Source: Stenotrophomonas sp. ISL-67 (GTDB lineage Bacteria; Pseudomonadota; Gammaproteobacteria; Xanthomonadales; Xanthomonadaceae). From it: a DNA stretch of 64,000 nucleotides. Each line of letters begins with the position of its first letter. Position 1 is the first letter of the stretch. Under the pieces are notes generated by a model. That model had not been told where the DNA came from. It ran no database searches and saw only the letters and a program-made list of their open reading frames with translations. The position numbers were made by a program, and so were the translations under genes. Of this stretch, positions 19,039 to 28,143 are shown one piece after another. The stretch covers positions 186,001 to 250,000 of the forward strand of contig NZ_JAGGRL010000001.1 of assembly GCF_018612915.1 (NCBI RefSeq), written 5' to 3'.

Positions 19039-21801
19039 TCAGAACTTGTAGTTCACACCCAGCATGTAGGTACGGCCCCACTCCATGTATTCCAACGGCC
19101 GATCCTTGGTGCCCGCGTAGGTGCGGTACGGTTCGTTGGTCAGGTTGCTTCCCTGCAGCAGCAGGGTCAGGCCATGCAGCGCGCTGTCGTCGGCAAAGGT
19201 GTAGCTCACCTGCGCATCGGTCACGTTCTCGCCCACCACGTAACGCAGCGTGCGGTTGCCGTTGAAGTTGCCGATTTCACCGATGAAGTCCGAACGACGA
19301 CGTTGGCTCACGCGCGCTTCGAACCCATTGCGCTCGTAGTAGGCGGTGAAGTTGTACACGCGCTCGGACAGGCCCGGCAGGCTGATCGGATCGGTGCCCA
19401 CGCTGGACGCGCTTTCCGGGTCCATGATCTTGATGTCGCTGTCGTTGAACGTCGCGCTGGCCTGCACGCCAAACCCACGCAGCGGGTCGGCGATCATTTC
19501 CAGCGGGAACGAGGCCGTCAGCTCCAGGCCACGCAGGGTGCCGCCTTCGCCGTTCTGCGGGGCCGAGAACGTGCCCGTGGTCAGCAACGGCGCGGTCATG
19601 CCCGGCGGGATGACGTAGCTGGCCAGCAGGTTGCTGAAATCATAGTCGTCCACCGACTGGGTGTAGACGTAGCTCTTCAGGTCCTTGTAGAAGATCGCCG
19701 CCGCCACGTACGCCTTCTCACCGAAGTACTTTTCGTACGACAGATCGATGGCGTTGGCGCGCCACGGGTCGAGCAACGGGTTGCCGCCGCTGCCGCCCGG
19801 CTTGCCGGTGGCGGTATCCACGCCGAATTCCAGGCCGGCACGCATCTGGTCGACGCGCGGACGCGCGACCTGCTTGGCCACCGCGAAACGCAGGGTCTGC
19901 TGGTGCGGGAACATGAAGGCCAGGTTCAAGCTCGGCAGCCAGTCGGTGTACTTCTTGCCTTCATCGATCGGCAGGATTTCCTGGCCGGCCGGGCGCGAAC
20001 GGTCGAAGTAGTTCGACTGCGAGCTCTGGTCGGTGGTGATCATCTGCACGCCGATGTTGCCGCGTACGCCCACCTCACCGATATCGGTGTTGATGTTGGC
20101 GCGCACCCATGCGGTGGTGGTTTTCTCCTGCACCACCCACGACTTGGGAATCAGGTAGTCCAGGTTGGTGACCGGGTTGAATTCCATGTAGCGGTCGACC
20201 GCGGCCGGCACGTTCCAGGCCGGGATGTAGCCGATGCCGGCAAAACCCAGGTTGACCGGGGCGTACTGCAGGTCGTTGCCGACATTGGCGTCGCCCTGGG
20301 CGCCGAGCAGGATGTTGCCTTCGGCCTGGGTCTTTTCCTTGCGGCGGTCGGCGTAGTTCACGCCCACGTCCACGTCCTGGAACCACGACAGCGACTCGGG
20401 CATGTTGAACGTGCCCTGCAGGCGCGCGCCCTTCAGGCGGTCTTCCACCTGCGGCACCTTGCCGTAGCCCGAGCCGTAGATGGTGTTGGTCAGGTACAGC
20501 GCTTCGGGATTGGAGTAATCCAGGCCCGGGCGGATCTGCGAGAAGCCATTCGGATTGACGGTCAGCCCGATCGTATCCAGCTGCGGCATCGGGGTGAGCT
20601 GCAGGTTGTTCTCCAGGTTCAGCTCATCGCGGGTGGCCTTGGAGTAGTTCACATCGGCGGTGAGCTTGAAGCTGTCGAAGGTCAGCTCGTTGTTCCAGCC
20701 GAACGCGTCGATCTTGTCTTCGCGCTTGTTGTACATGCCGCGCACCAGCGGGTACACGCCGCTGGCGGTGCCGCCGGTGAAGGTGTTGTTGCCGTTGACC
20801 TGCGGGTTGCTGATGAACAGGCCCGGGGTGTAGCCGCCGTTGTAGTTGCTGAGGTTGACCTCGAACTGGTTGGCGGTGTCGATCTGCTCGGCGTCGGTGT
20901 GGAACAGGTCCAGGGTGCTGGTCCACACGTTCGACGGACGGAACTGCACGGTGGCCATGTAGCCGTCACGCTTGGCGTTGCCGGTACGGCGCAGCGCCTT
21001 GATGCCGTCGGAGAACGAAGTGCCCGGGGCCACGCCCGGACGGTTGCCCTGGTCGGTCTGCTCGGTGGTCCACGGCTCGTAGAGACCGACCTGGTTTTCC
21101 TGGATCGGCGTGTCGCTGTGCGCGTAGCCCAGCGCGATGCCCCAGGTGCCTTCGGCGAACTGGTCGATATAGCTGGCGCTGAAGCGGTTGCCGAAGGCAT
21201 CCACGTCGGCGGCCTTGCCCAGCGAGTTCTTCGAATAGCGGCCGCTGACCGCGATCACGCGCTCGCCGAACGCCAGCGGGCGCACGGTCTGCATGTCGAT
21301 GGTGCCCGACAGGCCCTGGCCGACCAGTGCCGCATCGGGCGTCTTGTACACGGTCACGCCATTGACCAGCTCGGACGGATACTGGTCGAACTCGACGCTG
21401 CGGTTGTCGCCGGTGCTGACCACTTCACGGCCGTTGAGCAGGGTGGTGGCGAAATCCGGCGACAGGCCGCGCACGCTGATCACCTGGGCACGGCCCGCCA
21501 CGCGCTGCGCGGCCAGGCCGGGCAGACGGGCCAGCGATTCGGCGATGCTCACATCCGGCAGCTTGCCGATGTCTTCGGCCGAGATCACTTCGACCACCGA
21601 GGTGGCGTCCTGCTTGATCGCGATGGCGTTTTCGATACCGCGGCGGATGCCGGTGACCTGGACGGTGTCCAGGTCGGTGGCGGCGTTACCGGCCGGCGGC
21701 GCGGTGCCCGGATCAGTGGTGGTGCTCTGCGCCAACGCCAATGACGGCGTCAGGGCGACGGCCAGCGCGATACTCAGCGCGCTGCGCTTGCGATTCAACA
21801 T
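19039..21801 (-). CDS. TonB-dependent receptor, maltodextrin type
   Basis: 920 residues. Signal peptide MLNRKRSALSIALAVALTPSLALA, TonB-box-like DTVQVTGI near residue 40, plug domain (SVVEVISAEDIGKLPDVSIAESLARLPG, VSVRGLSPDFATTLLNGREV), then a long beta-barrel ending in aromatic F (MLGVNYKF), as outer-membrane barrels do. The ATG at 21801 follows GGGAGGGGAAA. The subfamily and the shared operator with four carbohydrate genes point to maltodextrin import across the outer membrane. It ends before a strong terminator, so it is monocistronic. Confidence 0.9.
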   Translation of the reverse strand: MLNRKRSALSIALAVALTPSLALAQSTTTDPGTAPPAGNAATDLDTVQVTGIRRGIENAIAIKQDATSVVEVISAEDIGKLPDVSIAESLARLPGLAAQRVAGRAQVISVRGLSPDFATTLLNGREVVSTGDNRSVEFDQYPSELVNGVTVYKTPDAALVGQGLSGTIDMQTVRPLAFGERVIAVSGRYSKNSLGKAADVDAFGNRFSASYIDQFAEGTWGIALGYAHSDTPIQENQVGLYEPWTTEQTDQGNRPGVAPGTSFSDGIKALRRTGNAKRDGYMATVQFRPSNVWTSTLDLFHTDAEQIDTANQFEVNLSNYNGGYTPGLFISNPQVNGNNTFTGGTASGVYPLVRGMYNKREDKIDAFGWNNELTFDSFKLTADVNYSKATRDELNLENNLQLTPMPQLDTIGLTVNPNGFSQIRPGLDYSNPEALYLTNTIYGSGYGKVPQVEDRLKGARLQGTFNMPESLSWFQDVDVGVNYADRRKEKTQAEGNILLGAQGDANVGNDLQYAPVNLGFAGIGYIPAWNVPAAVDRYMEFNPVTNLDYLIPKSWVVQEKTTTAWVRANINTDIGEVGVRGNIGVQMITTDQSSQSNYFDRSRPAGQEILPIDEGKKYTDWLPSLNLAFMFPHQQTLRFAVAKQVARPRVDQMRAGLEFGVDTATGKPGGSGGNPLLDPWRANAIDLSYEKYFGEKAYVAAAIFYKDLKSYVYTQSVDDYDFSNLLASYVIPPGMTAPLLTTGTFSAPQNGEGGTLRGLELTASFPLEMIADPLRGFGVQASATFNDSDIKIMDPESASSVGTDPISLPGLSERVYNFTAYYERNGFEARVSQRRRSDFIGEIGNFNGNRTLRYVVGENVTDAQVSYTFADDSALHGLTLLLQGSNLTNEPYRTYAGTKDRPLEYMEWGRTYMLGVNYKF

Positions 21802-21929
21802 TTTCCCCTCCCAGGCAATGTTGCCAAACATGTTGTGGTCAACGGCGATGCATTGCCGCAGGTGTCATGGCGCGGTGGCCGCTGACTGCGTGGCTATGGT
21901 AGGCAGCGCGCCTTCGCGGTGAATCACCC

Positions 21930-21943
21930 TGCATACGTATTCA
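21930..21943 (-). promoter_or_regulatory. Maltodextrin regulon operator, copy 2
   Basis: TGCATACGTATTCA on the plus strand, the exact reverse complement of the 14-mers at 16901 and 24212, 128 bases before the TonB receptor start. A candidate -10 (TACCAT, 21901-21896 on the minus strand) puts the site just upstream of a weak -35. Confidence 0.75.
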
Positions 21944-21990
21944 ATGGAATAGACGGTGGTTGAAAGCGGTTTCAGGCCGCCGCGTTTCCG

Positions 21991-22049
21991 GTAGCGCCGG
22001 CCGTTGGCCGGCCCGGGCGATCCGTGGGCCGGCCAACGGCCGGCGCTAC
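21991..22049. repeat. Paired GTAG-headed palindromic repeat (SMAG-type REP)
   Basis: GTAGCGCCGGCCGTTGG unit and its complement ending CTAC, between the GH97 stop and the TonB receptor control region, the same class as at 5007 and 15744. Confidence 0.9.
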
Positions 22050-22071
22050 CGAGGTGCAGCGCGCGTGTCAT

Positions 22072-24138
22072 TTACAGCGGGATGAATCGGATCGCCTGGC
22101 CACCACCGGGTGCCAACACGATGTTCAACGTATCCGCGCTGGTCACTTCGCGGGTTTCGCGCTTGAACGCGAACGGGTTGCTTCGATAATCCGCGCCGTC
22201 GCCATCCCGGTAAATCTCGGCGCGGTAACGCACGCCCGGCTCCAGGAACGACAATGGCACGGGCAACGAACGCCCATGCTCATCGGTGATGCTGCCCAGG
22301 AACCAGTCGCGGCTGTTGCGGTCCTTGCGCGCGATGGTCACGTAATCGCCCACCTCGCCATCGAGCACGCGGGTGTCGTCCCAGTCCACGGCCACGTCCT
22401 CGATGAAGCGGAACGCTTCGCGGTGCTGTTCATAATGCTCGGGCAGGTCGGCGGCCATCTGGATCGGGCTGTAGATCACCACGTACAGCGCCAGCTGGCG
22501 GGCCAGCGTGCTGGGGATGGCCTGGCCGTGGCGGCCCTTCAGGCTGAGGATGCCGGGGGTGTAGTCCATCGGCCCGGACAGCAGGCGGGTGAATACCAGG
22601 TTGACCTCGTGCTCGGGCGGGTTCGGCGGCTGGCCCCAGGCGTTGTATTCCATGCCGCGCGCACCTTCGCGCGAGATCCAGTTGGGGTAGGTGCGGCGCA
22701 GCCCGGTGTCCTTGATCGGCTCGTGTGGGTTCACCGCGATGTGCCGCTTCGCTGCTTCCTGCACCACCTTGAGATGGTGGCGGGCCATGAACTGGCCGTC
22801 GTGCCACTCGCGCAACAGCGGGCCGCCCGCCGGATTGCGCCGGTCCACCTGGCCGTCGTCGCAGACGTAGCCGCTCTTGAACGAATCCACGCCCAGCCGC
22901 GCGTACAGGTCCAGCGCCGCGCCCAGCTGGTCTTCGTAATGCTCGATCGCGCAGCCGGTTTCATGGTGGCCGATCAGATGCACACCCTTCTTCGCGCCAT
23001 GCGCCGACAACGCCTCGATGTCGAAATCCGGTGTCGCGCGGGTGAAGTCGAAGTCGTAGCCGTTGCCGACCCAGTTGCCATCCCAGCCCGGGTTCCAGCC
23101 TTCGACCAGTACGCCGCGGAAACCGTGTTTCGCGGCGAAGTCGATCACCTTCTTCGTCTTTGCGGTGGTGGCCGCATGCTTCGGGCCGGTCGCCCAGCTC
23201 TCTTCATCCAGGTGCATCGACCACCACACGCCCAGGTACTTGGACGGCTTCACCCAGCTCACATCGCCCAGCACGTTGGGCTCGTTGAGGTTGAGGATCA
23301 GGTTGGATTCCACCAGGCCCCCGGCGGTGTCGCTGATCTGCAGCGTGCGCCAGGGCGTGCTGAAGGGCAGGGTGCGGCGCACCTTCCAGCCTTCGGCCGA
23401 CGGCGACAATTGCGCGCGCAGGCGCTGGCCCTCGGTGCGGCGCAGCCACATGCCGGCGTAGTCGACCAGCGCCGCTTCGTGGATCGCCACATGCAGGCCG
23501 TCATGGCTGCGCAGGGTGAGCGGGGTATGCGCCAGCGGCACCTGGTCCAGCGGCGTGCGCTGGTACAGGTATTCATAATGGATGGGCTCGCCGGCCGGAA
23601 TCCACCACGCGGTGGATTCAGGGGCAATCGCGAACTCGGTCAGCTCGTCATCGATGATCGCTTCGCGCAGGCCCGGCTGCGCCGGAAAGTGGTAACGGAA
23701 GCCCAGGCCGTCATCGTAGACGCGGAACACCACGTCCAGCCGGCGCTTGGCGCCGCTGCGCTCGCCCAGGTGCACGGTGACTTCGTTGTAGTGGTTGCGC
23801 ACGTTGCGGCGTTCGCCCCAAGGCTGTTCCCAGCTGTCATCGACACTGCGCGTGTCCTGCCCGAGCACCGTCAGGTCGCGGTCCAGCCGGCCGTCGCGCA
23901 GTTGGAAGCCCAGTTTCGAGTCCGCCACCACGGTCTGGCCCAGGCGTTCGACCCGGTAGCTCGGGTTGCCGCCATCGAGCTGCAGCGACACCTTCAGCAC
24001 CTTGCCGGGCGAGCTGGCACTGGCCACGGTGACCGGTTCGGCCTGCACGCCGGCGGCGCCCAACAGCAATGACAGTGCCACCCACGCCAGCGGGCGGGGC
24101 GCGGCAATGGCGCGCAACAACGGCAAATCCAGTGGCAT
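22072..24138 (-). CDS. GH97 alpha-glucosidase (SusB-like)
   Basis: 688 residues with signal peptide (MPLDLPLLRAIAAPRPLAWVALSLLLGAAGVQA), so periplasmic. N-terminal beta-sandwich, then a TIM barrel (HGFRGVLVEGWNPGWDGNWVG; LIGHHETGCAIEHYE) with the GH97 stretch HEPIKDTGLRRTYPNWISREGARGMEYNAWG carrying the conserved Glu residues, and a C-terminal beta domain. Inverting-type GH97 enzymes release glucose from maltodextrins. The ATG at 24138 follows GGGAGGGGAA, nearly the same leader as the TonB receptor. Divergent from the next operon across a shared operator. Confidence 0.9.
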   Translation of the reverse strand: MPLDLPLLRAIAAPRPLAWVALSLLLGAAGVQAEPVTVASASSPGKVLKVSLQLDGGNPSYRVERLGQTVVADSKLGFQLRDGRLDRDLTVLGQDTRSVDDSWEQPWGERRNVRNHYNEVTVHLGERSGAKRRLDVVFRVYDDGLGFRYHFPAQPGLREAIIDDELTEFAIAPESTAWWIPAGEPIHYEYLYQRTPLDQVPLAHTPLTLRSHDGLHVAIHEAALVDYAGMWLRRTEGQRLRAQLSPSAEGWKVRRTLPFSTPWRTLQISDTAGGLVESNLILNLNEPNVLGDVSWVKPSKYLGVWWSMHLDEESWATGPKHAATTAKTKKVIDFAAKHGFRGVLVEGWNPGWDGNWVGNGYDFDFTRATPDFDIEALSAHGAKKGVHLIGHHETGCAIEHYEDQLGAALDLYARLGVDSFKSGYVCDDGQVDRRNPAGGPLLREWHDGQFMARHHLKVVQEAAKRHIAVNPHEPIKDTGLRRTYPNWISREGARGMEYNAWGQPPNPPEHEVNLVFTRLLSGPMDYTPGILSLKGRHGQAIPSTLARQLALYVVIYSPIQMAADLPEHYEQHREAFRFIEDVAVDWDDTRVLDGEVGDYVTIARKDRNSRDWFLGSITDEHGRSLPVPLSFLEPGVRYRAEIYRDGDGADYRSNPFAFKRETREVTSADTLNIVLAPGGGQAIRFIPL

Positions 24139-24211
24139 TTCCCCTCCCAGGGCAGCGCGTCTCTGCACCGGACTATAGCTACGCGTGCTGCGGCCTCACC
24201 GCGCCAGGCCA

Positions 24212-24225
24212 TGAATACGTATGCA
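24212..24225 (+). promoter_or_regulatory. Maltodextrin regulon operator, copy 3 (divergent)
   Basis: TGAATACGTATGCA between the divergent GH97 gene (74 bases away) and the six-hairpin glycosidase operon (169 bases away). Candidate -10 boxes lie on both sides: TATAGT on the minus strand (24177-24172) and TACCAT on the plus strand (24275-24280). One site may serve both directions. Confidence 0.75.
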
Positions 24226-24394
24226 AGCGGGCATCGATGTTGCCCATGCGGTGCGACGGGCGACGGTCGTCGCCTACCATGGGTCCAGGCACCCTGGGAG
24301 GGGGCCGCGACGACAGCGCTCCGGCGCTGCCGAACCACACCGCGTGCAAGAAGGGAGGAAGGCCGACGGGCGCAAGCCGGTCCGCCGCTTTTCG

Positions 24395-26659
24395 ATGCTG
24401 AAGACGATCTGCCTGACCGCCGCCCTCGGGGCGGCGCTGGTGTCCACCGCTGCGGCGGCGGACCTGACATTCGATGGCCGCACGGCGCGCGCCATTGCGG
24501 GCGCCGACGGCAGCTTCCAGCTGCTGGCCGATGGCAAACCGGTGGCGATCAGCGCCCAGCCGATGCACAGCCGCACCGACAGCGTGATGTTCGATGCGCT
24601 GTTCGCGCTGGCCCAGCAGGAAATGGCGGCCGACCGCGTGGACGCGATCCGCGACCCGGCCTTCAACTTCGGCAACCCGGTGGACTGCGAATGCTTCCAG
24701 ACCGGTGAGCGCTGGCCCTACGTGTGGACGCGCGATGTGAGCTTCGCCGCCGACCTGGCGCTGGCCCGGCTGGAGCCGATCCGCACCCGGCAGTCGCTGC
24801 AGTTCAAGCTGTCCACCGCACGCGACGGCGTGACCCCCGGCCTGTTCGTGGCCCAGGACACCGGTTCGGGTGGCAGCTGGCCGATCAGCAGCGACCGCGT
24901 GGTGTGGTTCCTCGCCGCGCGCAACCTGCACGATAATTCCAGCTTCATGACCGAAACCTGGCAGGCGCTGCAGGCCACGCTGGAGCAGGACCGGGCGATG
25001 GTGTTCGACCCGCGCACCGGCCTGTACCGGGGCGAGACCTCGTTCCTCGACTGGCGCGAGCAGACCTACCCGGACTGGACCCGCCAGGACGTGCGCTTCA
25101 TCGGCGAGTCCTTCGCGCTGTCCACCAACGTGCTGCATTACCAGGCGCTGCGCCTGGCCGAGACGTTCGCACGTGAGCTGGGCGATGAACGGGCCACCGG
25201 GTACGCGGCCTGGGCCGACGCGCTGGCCAAGCAGATAGACGCGCGCTTCTGGCGCGAAGACGCCGGCATGTACATGAGCTACATCGGCGAGGCCGCGCAC
25301 CCGGTGCCTTACGCCAAGTACGACCTGCTGGGCATCTCGCTGGGCGTGCTGGCCAGCGTGTTCCCGGCCGACCGTGCGCGCCGTTCGCTGGCCAATTATC
25401 CCTACGTGGAGGGCGGCAGCCCGGTGGTGTGGCCGCAGGAAGCGCAGCAGCCGATCTACCACAACCGTGCGGTGTGGCCGTTCGTCAGCGCCTATTCGCT
25501 GCGTGCCGCGCGCAAGGTGGGCGATGCCACCCGCATCCAGCGCGAGATCGAATCGCTGATGCGCGGCAGCGCGCTGGCCGGCTCGAACATGGAAAACCAT
25601 GAGATGCGCACGCTTGCCGTGCATGTCGACGAAGGCCCGCTGAGCGGCCCGGTGGTCAATTCGCCGCGCCAGCTGTGGTCGGTGGCCGGCTACCTGTCGA
25701 TGGTGCTGGAAGGCGTGTTCGGCGTGGAGGCCGATGGAAAGGTAGACCCCAAACTTCCGGTAGCGCTGGTGCCGCAGCTGTTCGGCACGCGCACCAGCAT
25801 CGAACTCAACGACGGCACCACCCGCTACATCCTCAAACGCCCGCGCAAGCTCGGCGGCGACCTGCTGGTAGCAAAGAAAACCACCCGTAAAGGCAACACC
25901 GTAACCGTCCAGCTGGAGCCGCACGCGCCGTCCGCATCGAAACCGGCGCCGGCGCTGGCACCGGCACCGGCGCTGGATCCTGGTAGAGCCACGCCCAGCG
26001 TGGCTGCTCTCCGCCCCGAAGTCGCGAACCCCAACGCGTTCGCACCCACCACCCCGGCGGCGCCGAAGCCCCTGAAACGCGGCAAGACCTGGACGTTCGC
26101 CATCCCGGCCAACCACCAGCTCTGGCAGGACGGCAACCCGGTAGGCAACGCCACCCACACCCACACCCTCACCGATGACGGCCATCAGCACTGCCTCAGC
26201 CTCACCCGCCGCGAAGGCGCACTGGAATCGCTGCACAGCCCGATGACCTGCGTCGGCCCGCAGCAACGCTTGGCCGGCGCGACCCAATGGAACTGGACGG
26301 CAACCACGCCCACCCGCGTGCGCATCCGACTGCGCTACGACAACCCCAACGGCCCGATCAACACCGGCGTCACTGCCGCGGTGAAGCAACTGGCGGTGCA
26401 GTGCCCCGGCGCACTGGCACAGCGCGCCACCGTGGTGATGCCACACAGCGTCGGGCCGCAGGACTCTACCGCCGCCGAATTCGACCTGCCCAAGGGCAAC
26501 TGCCGTTTCACCCTGGAGCCGGGCTTCAACATGAGCGCACTGGAACACTTCGCCCAGTACAACGGCGGCAAAGGTGGGCGCGACGGCGTGCTCAACACGG
26601 CCAAGGTCAGTGCGCTGCTGGTCGCGCCGGTCGCCGGTGACGCGGAGGTCGCACAATGA
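24395..26659 (+). CDS. Six-hairpin glycosidase-like exported protein
   Basis: 754 residues with signal peptide (MLKTICLTAALGAALVSTAAAA). Residues about 30-480 form an (alpha/alpha)6 glycosidase-like domain: DCECFQTGERWPYVWTRDVSFAADLAL recalls glucoamylase/debranching-type barrels. A Pro/Ala linker (about 515-575) contains an in-frame GTAG palindrome (25983-26010); then a second beta-type domain (KTWTFAIPANHQLW to the end). First gene of an operon: the permease start overlaps its stop as ATGA. Probably trims maltodextrins in the periplasm. The glycoside hydrolase family number could not be assigned with confidence. Confidence 0.8.
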   Translation: MLKTICLTAALGAALVSTAAAADLTFDGRTARAIAGADGSFQLLADGKPVAISAQPMHSRTDSVMFDALFALAQQEMAADRVDAIRDPAFNFGNPVDCECFQTGERWPYVWTRDVSFAADLALARLEPIRTRQSLQFKLSTARDGVTPGLFVAQDTGSGGSWPISSDRVVWFLAARNLHDNSSFMTETWQALQATLEQDRAMVFDPRTGLYRGETSFLDWREQTYPDWTRQDVRFIGESFALSTNVLHYQALRLAETFARELGDERATGYAAWADALAKQIDARFWREDAGMYMSYIGEAAHPVPYAKYDLLGISLGVLASVFPADRARRSLANYPYVEGGSPVVWPQEAQQPIYHNRAVWPFVSAYSLRAARKVGDATRIQREIESLMRGSALAGSNMENHEMRTLAVHVDEGPLSGPVVNSPRQLWSVAGYLSMVLEGVFGVEADGKVDPKLPVALVPQLFGTRTSIELNDGTTRYILKRPRKLGGDLLVAKKTTRKGNTVTVQLEPHAPSASKPAPALAPAPALDPGRATPSVAALRPEVANPNAFAPTTPAAPKPLKRGKTWTFAIPANHQLWQDGNPVGNATHTHTLTDDGHQHCLSLTRREGALESLHSPMTCVGPQQRLAGATQWNWTATTPTRVRIRLRYDNPNGPINTGVTAAVKQLAVQCPGALAQRATVVMPHSVGPQDSTAAEFDLPKGNCRFTLEPGFNMSALEHFAQYNGGKGGRDGVLNTAKVSALLVAPVAGDAEVAQ
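25983..26010. repeat. GTAG-headed palindrome inside a coding region
   Basis: GTAG, then AGCCACGC-CCA-GCGTGGCT hairpin (25987-26005), the same class as at 5762 and 31493, here read in frame within the inter-domain linker of the glycosidase, where it encodes about nine residues (GRATPSVAA). Confidence 0.8.
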
Positions 26660-28143
26660 GCCGCACCGCCAAGCCGACCCTGTCGTTCTGGCAGATATGG
26701 AACATGTGCTTCGGCTTCCTCGGCATCCAGTTCGGCTTTGCCCTGCAGAACGCCAACGCCAGCCGCATCTTCGAAACCCTGGGCGCCCCGATGGATGCCG
26801 TGCCCGGCCTGTGGATCGCCGCCCCGCTGACCGGCCTGCTGGTGCAGCCGATCATCGGCTACCTGTCCGACCGCACCTGGACCCGCTTTGGCCGCCGCCG
26901 GCCATACTTCATGATCGGCGCGGTATTCACCACGCTGGCGCTGCTGGTGATGCCCAACTCGCCCACCCTGTGGATCGCCGCCGGCACGCTGTGGGTGCTG
27001 GATGCCTCGATCAACATCTCGATGGAGCCGTTCCGTGCGTTCGTCGGCGACCAGCTGGCGCCGCGCCAGCGGCCCACCGGCTTTGCCATGCAGAGCTTCT
27101 TCATCGGCGTGGGCGCCATCGTCGCCAGCTTCCTGCCCTTCATCCTGGCGCACTTTGGCGTAGCCAACACCGCTGCTGCCGGCGAAGTGCCGCCTACCGT
27201 GCGCTATGCGTTCTACTTCGGCGCGGCGGTACTGCTGGCCTCTATCTGCTGGACCGTGTTCCGCACCCGCGAGTATTCGCCGGCCGAACTGGCCAGCTTC
27301 GACGACGTCGAACCGCCAGCCGTGCACCAGGGCGCAGCCGTTGGCGGGCCGCCGCCGCTGGCGCAGATCGTGACCTGGCTGCTGGCCGGTCTGGGTCTGG
27401 CCGTGGCGATCTTCCTGCAGCAGGGCGACAAGATGCTGTACGTGCTGGCGGGGCTGTGCGTCGCCTATGCGCTGCTGCTGGCGGTAGCCCGACTGGCGCC
27501 CGGCCCGAACATGCTGGCTACCATCGTGCACGATCTGCGCGCCATGCCACGCACCATGCGCCGCTTGGCATGGGTGCAGTTCTTCTCGTGGTTCGCGCTG
27601 TTCGCCATGTGGATCTACACCACCGCCGCCGTGGCCGGCACCCACTTCGGCTCCACCGATCCGGCGTCGGCGGCCTACAACGAAGGCGCCAACTGGGTGG
27701 GCGTGCTGTTCGGTGCCTACAACGGTTTTGCCGCGCTGGCCGCGCTGGTCATCCCGCTGCTGGTGCGCGCGCTGGGCCTGCGCTGGAGCCATCTGGTCAA
27801 CCTGTGGCTGGGCGGGCTGGGTCTCATCTCGTTGATGTTCATCGACGATCCCAAATGGCTGCTGCTGTCGATGGTCGGCGTCGGCTTCGCCTGGGCCTCG
27901 ATCCTGTCGCTGCCGTATGCGCTGCTGTCCGACAGCGTGCCGGCGGCCAAGATGGGCATCTACATGGGCCTGTTCAATTTCTTCATTGTCATCCCGCAGC
28001 TGGTGGCTGCCAGCGCACTCGGCTTCGCCCTGCGGGTGTGGCTGGGCGGCGAGCCGATGCACGTGCTGGTGCTGGGCGGGGTGAGCCTGTTCATTGCCGG
28101 CCTGTGCGTGCTGCGGGTGCCGTCCCATCAGGAGGTTGCATGA
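26656..28143 (+). CDS. MFS sugar permease (GPH/SucP-like)
   Basis: 495 residues with about 12 membrane segments. Begins KPTLSFWQIWNMCFGFLGIQFGFALQNANASRIF, typical of sucrose/maltose:cation symporters of the glycoside-pentoside-hexuronide type; IIGYLSDRTWTRFGRRRPYFMIGA is the conserved loop 2-3 region. Starts in an ATGA overlap with the glycosidase gene. In context it carries maltose or short maltodextrins from the periplasm into the cell. Confidence 0.92.
   Translation: MSRTAKPTLSFWQIWNMCFGFLGIQFGFALQNANASRIFETLGAPMDAVPGLWIAAPLTGLLVQPIIGYLSDRTWTRFGRRRPYFMIGAVFTTLALLVMPNSPTLWIAAGTLWVLDASINISMEPFRAFVGDQLAPRQRPTGFAMQSFFIGVGAIVASFLPFILAHFGVANTAAAGEVPPTVRYAFYFGAAVLLASICWTVFRTREYSPAELASFDDVEPPAVHQGAAVGGPPPLAQIVTWLLAGLGLAVAIFLQQGDKMLYVLAGLCVAYALLLAVARLAPGPNMLATIVHDLRAMPRTMRRLAWVQFFSWFALFAMWIYTTAAVAGTHFGSTDPASAAYNEGANWVGVLFGAYNGFAALAALVIPLLVRALGLRWSHLVNLWLGGLGLISLMFIDDPKWLLLSMVGVGFAWASILSLPYALLSDSVPAAKMGIYMGLFNFFIVIPQLVAASALGFALRVWLGGEPMHVLVLGGVSLFIAGLCVLRVPSHQEVA

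Noticed and set aside
19018..21744. 908-codon open frame opposite the TonB receptor
   Set aside because: Shadow frame of a high-G+C gene; the minus-strand product has signal peptide, plug and barrel, the plus frame has only repetitive His/Val/Gly text.
24179..26656. 825-codon open frame opposite the six-hairpin glycosidase
   Set aside because: Antisense to a gene with signal peptide and conserved motifs; no family features.
28140..28142. First of two tandem ATGs as start of the GH13 amylase
   Set aside because: Only 4 bases from AGGAGG; the second ATG is better spaced. The difference is one residue.
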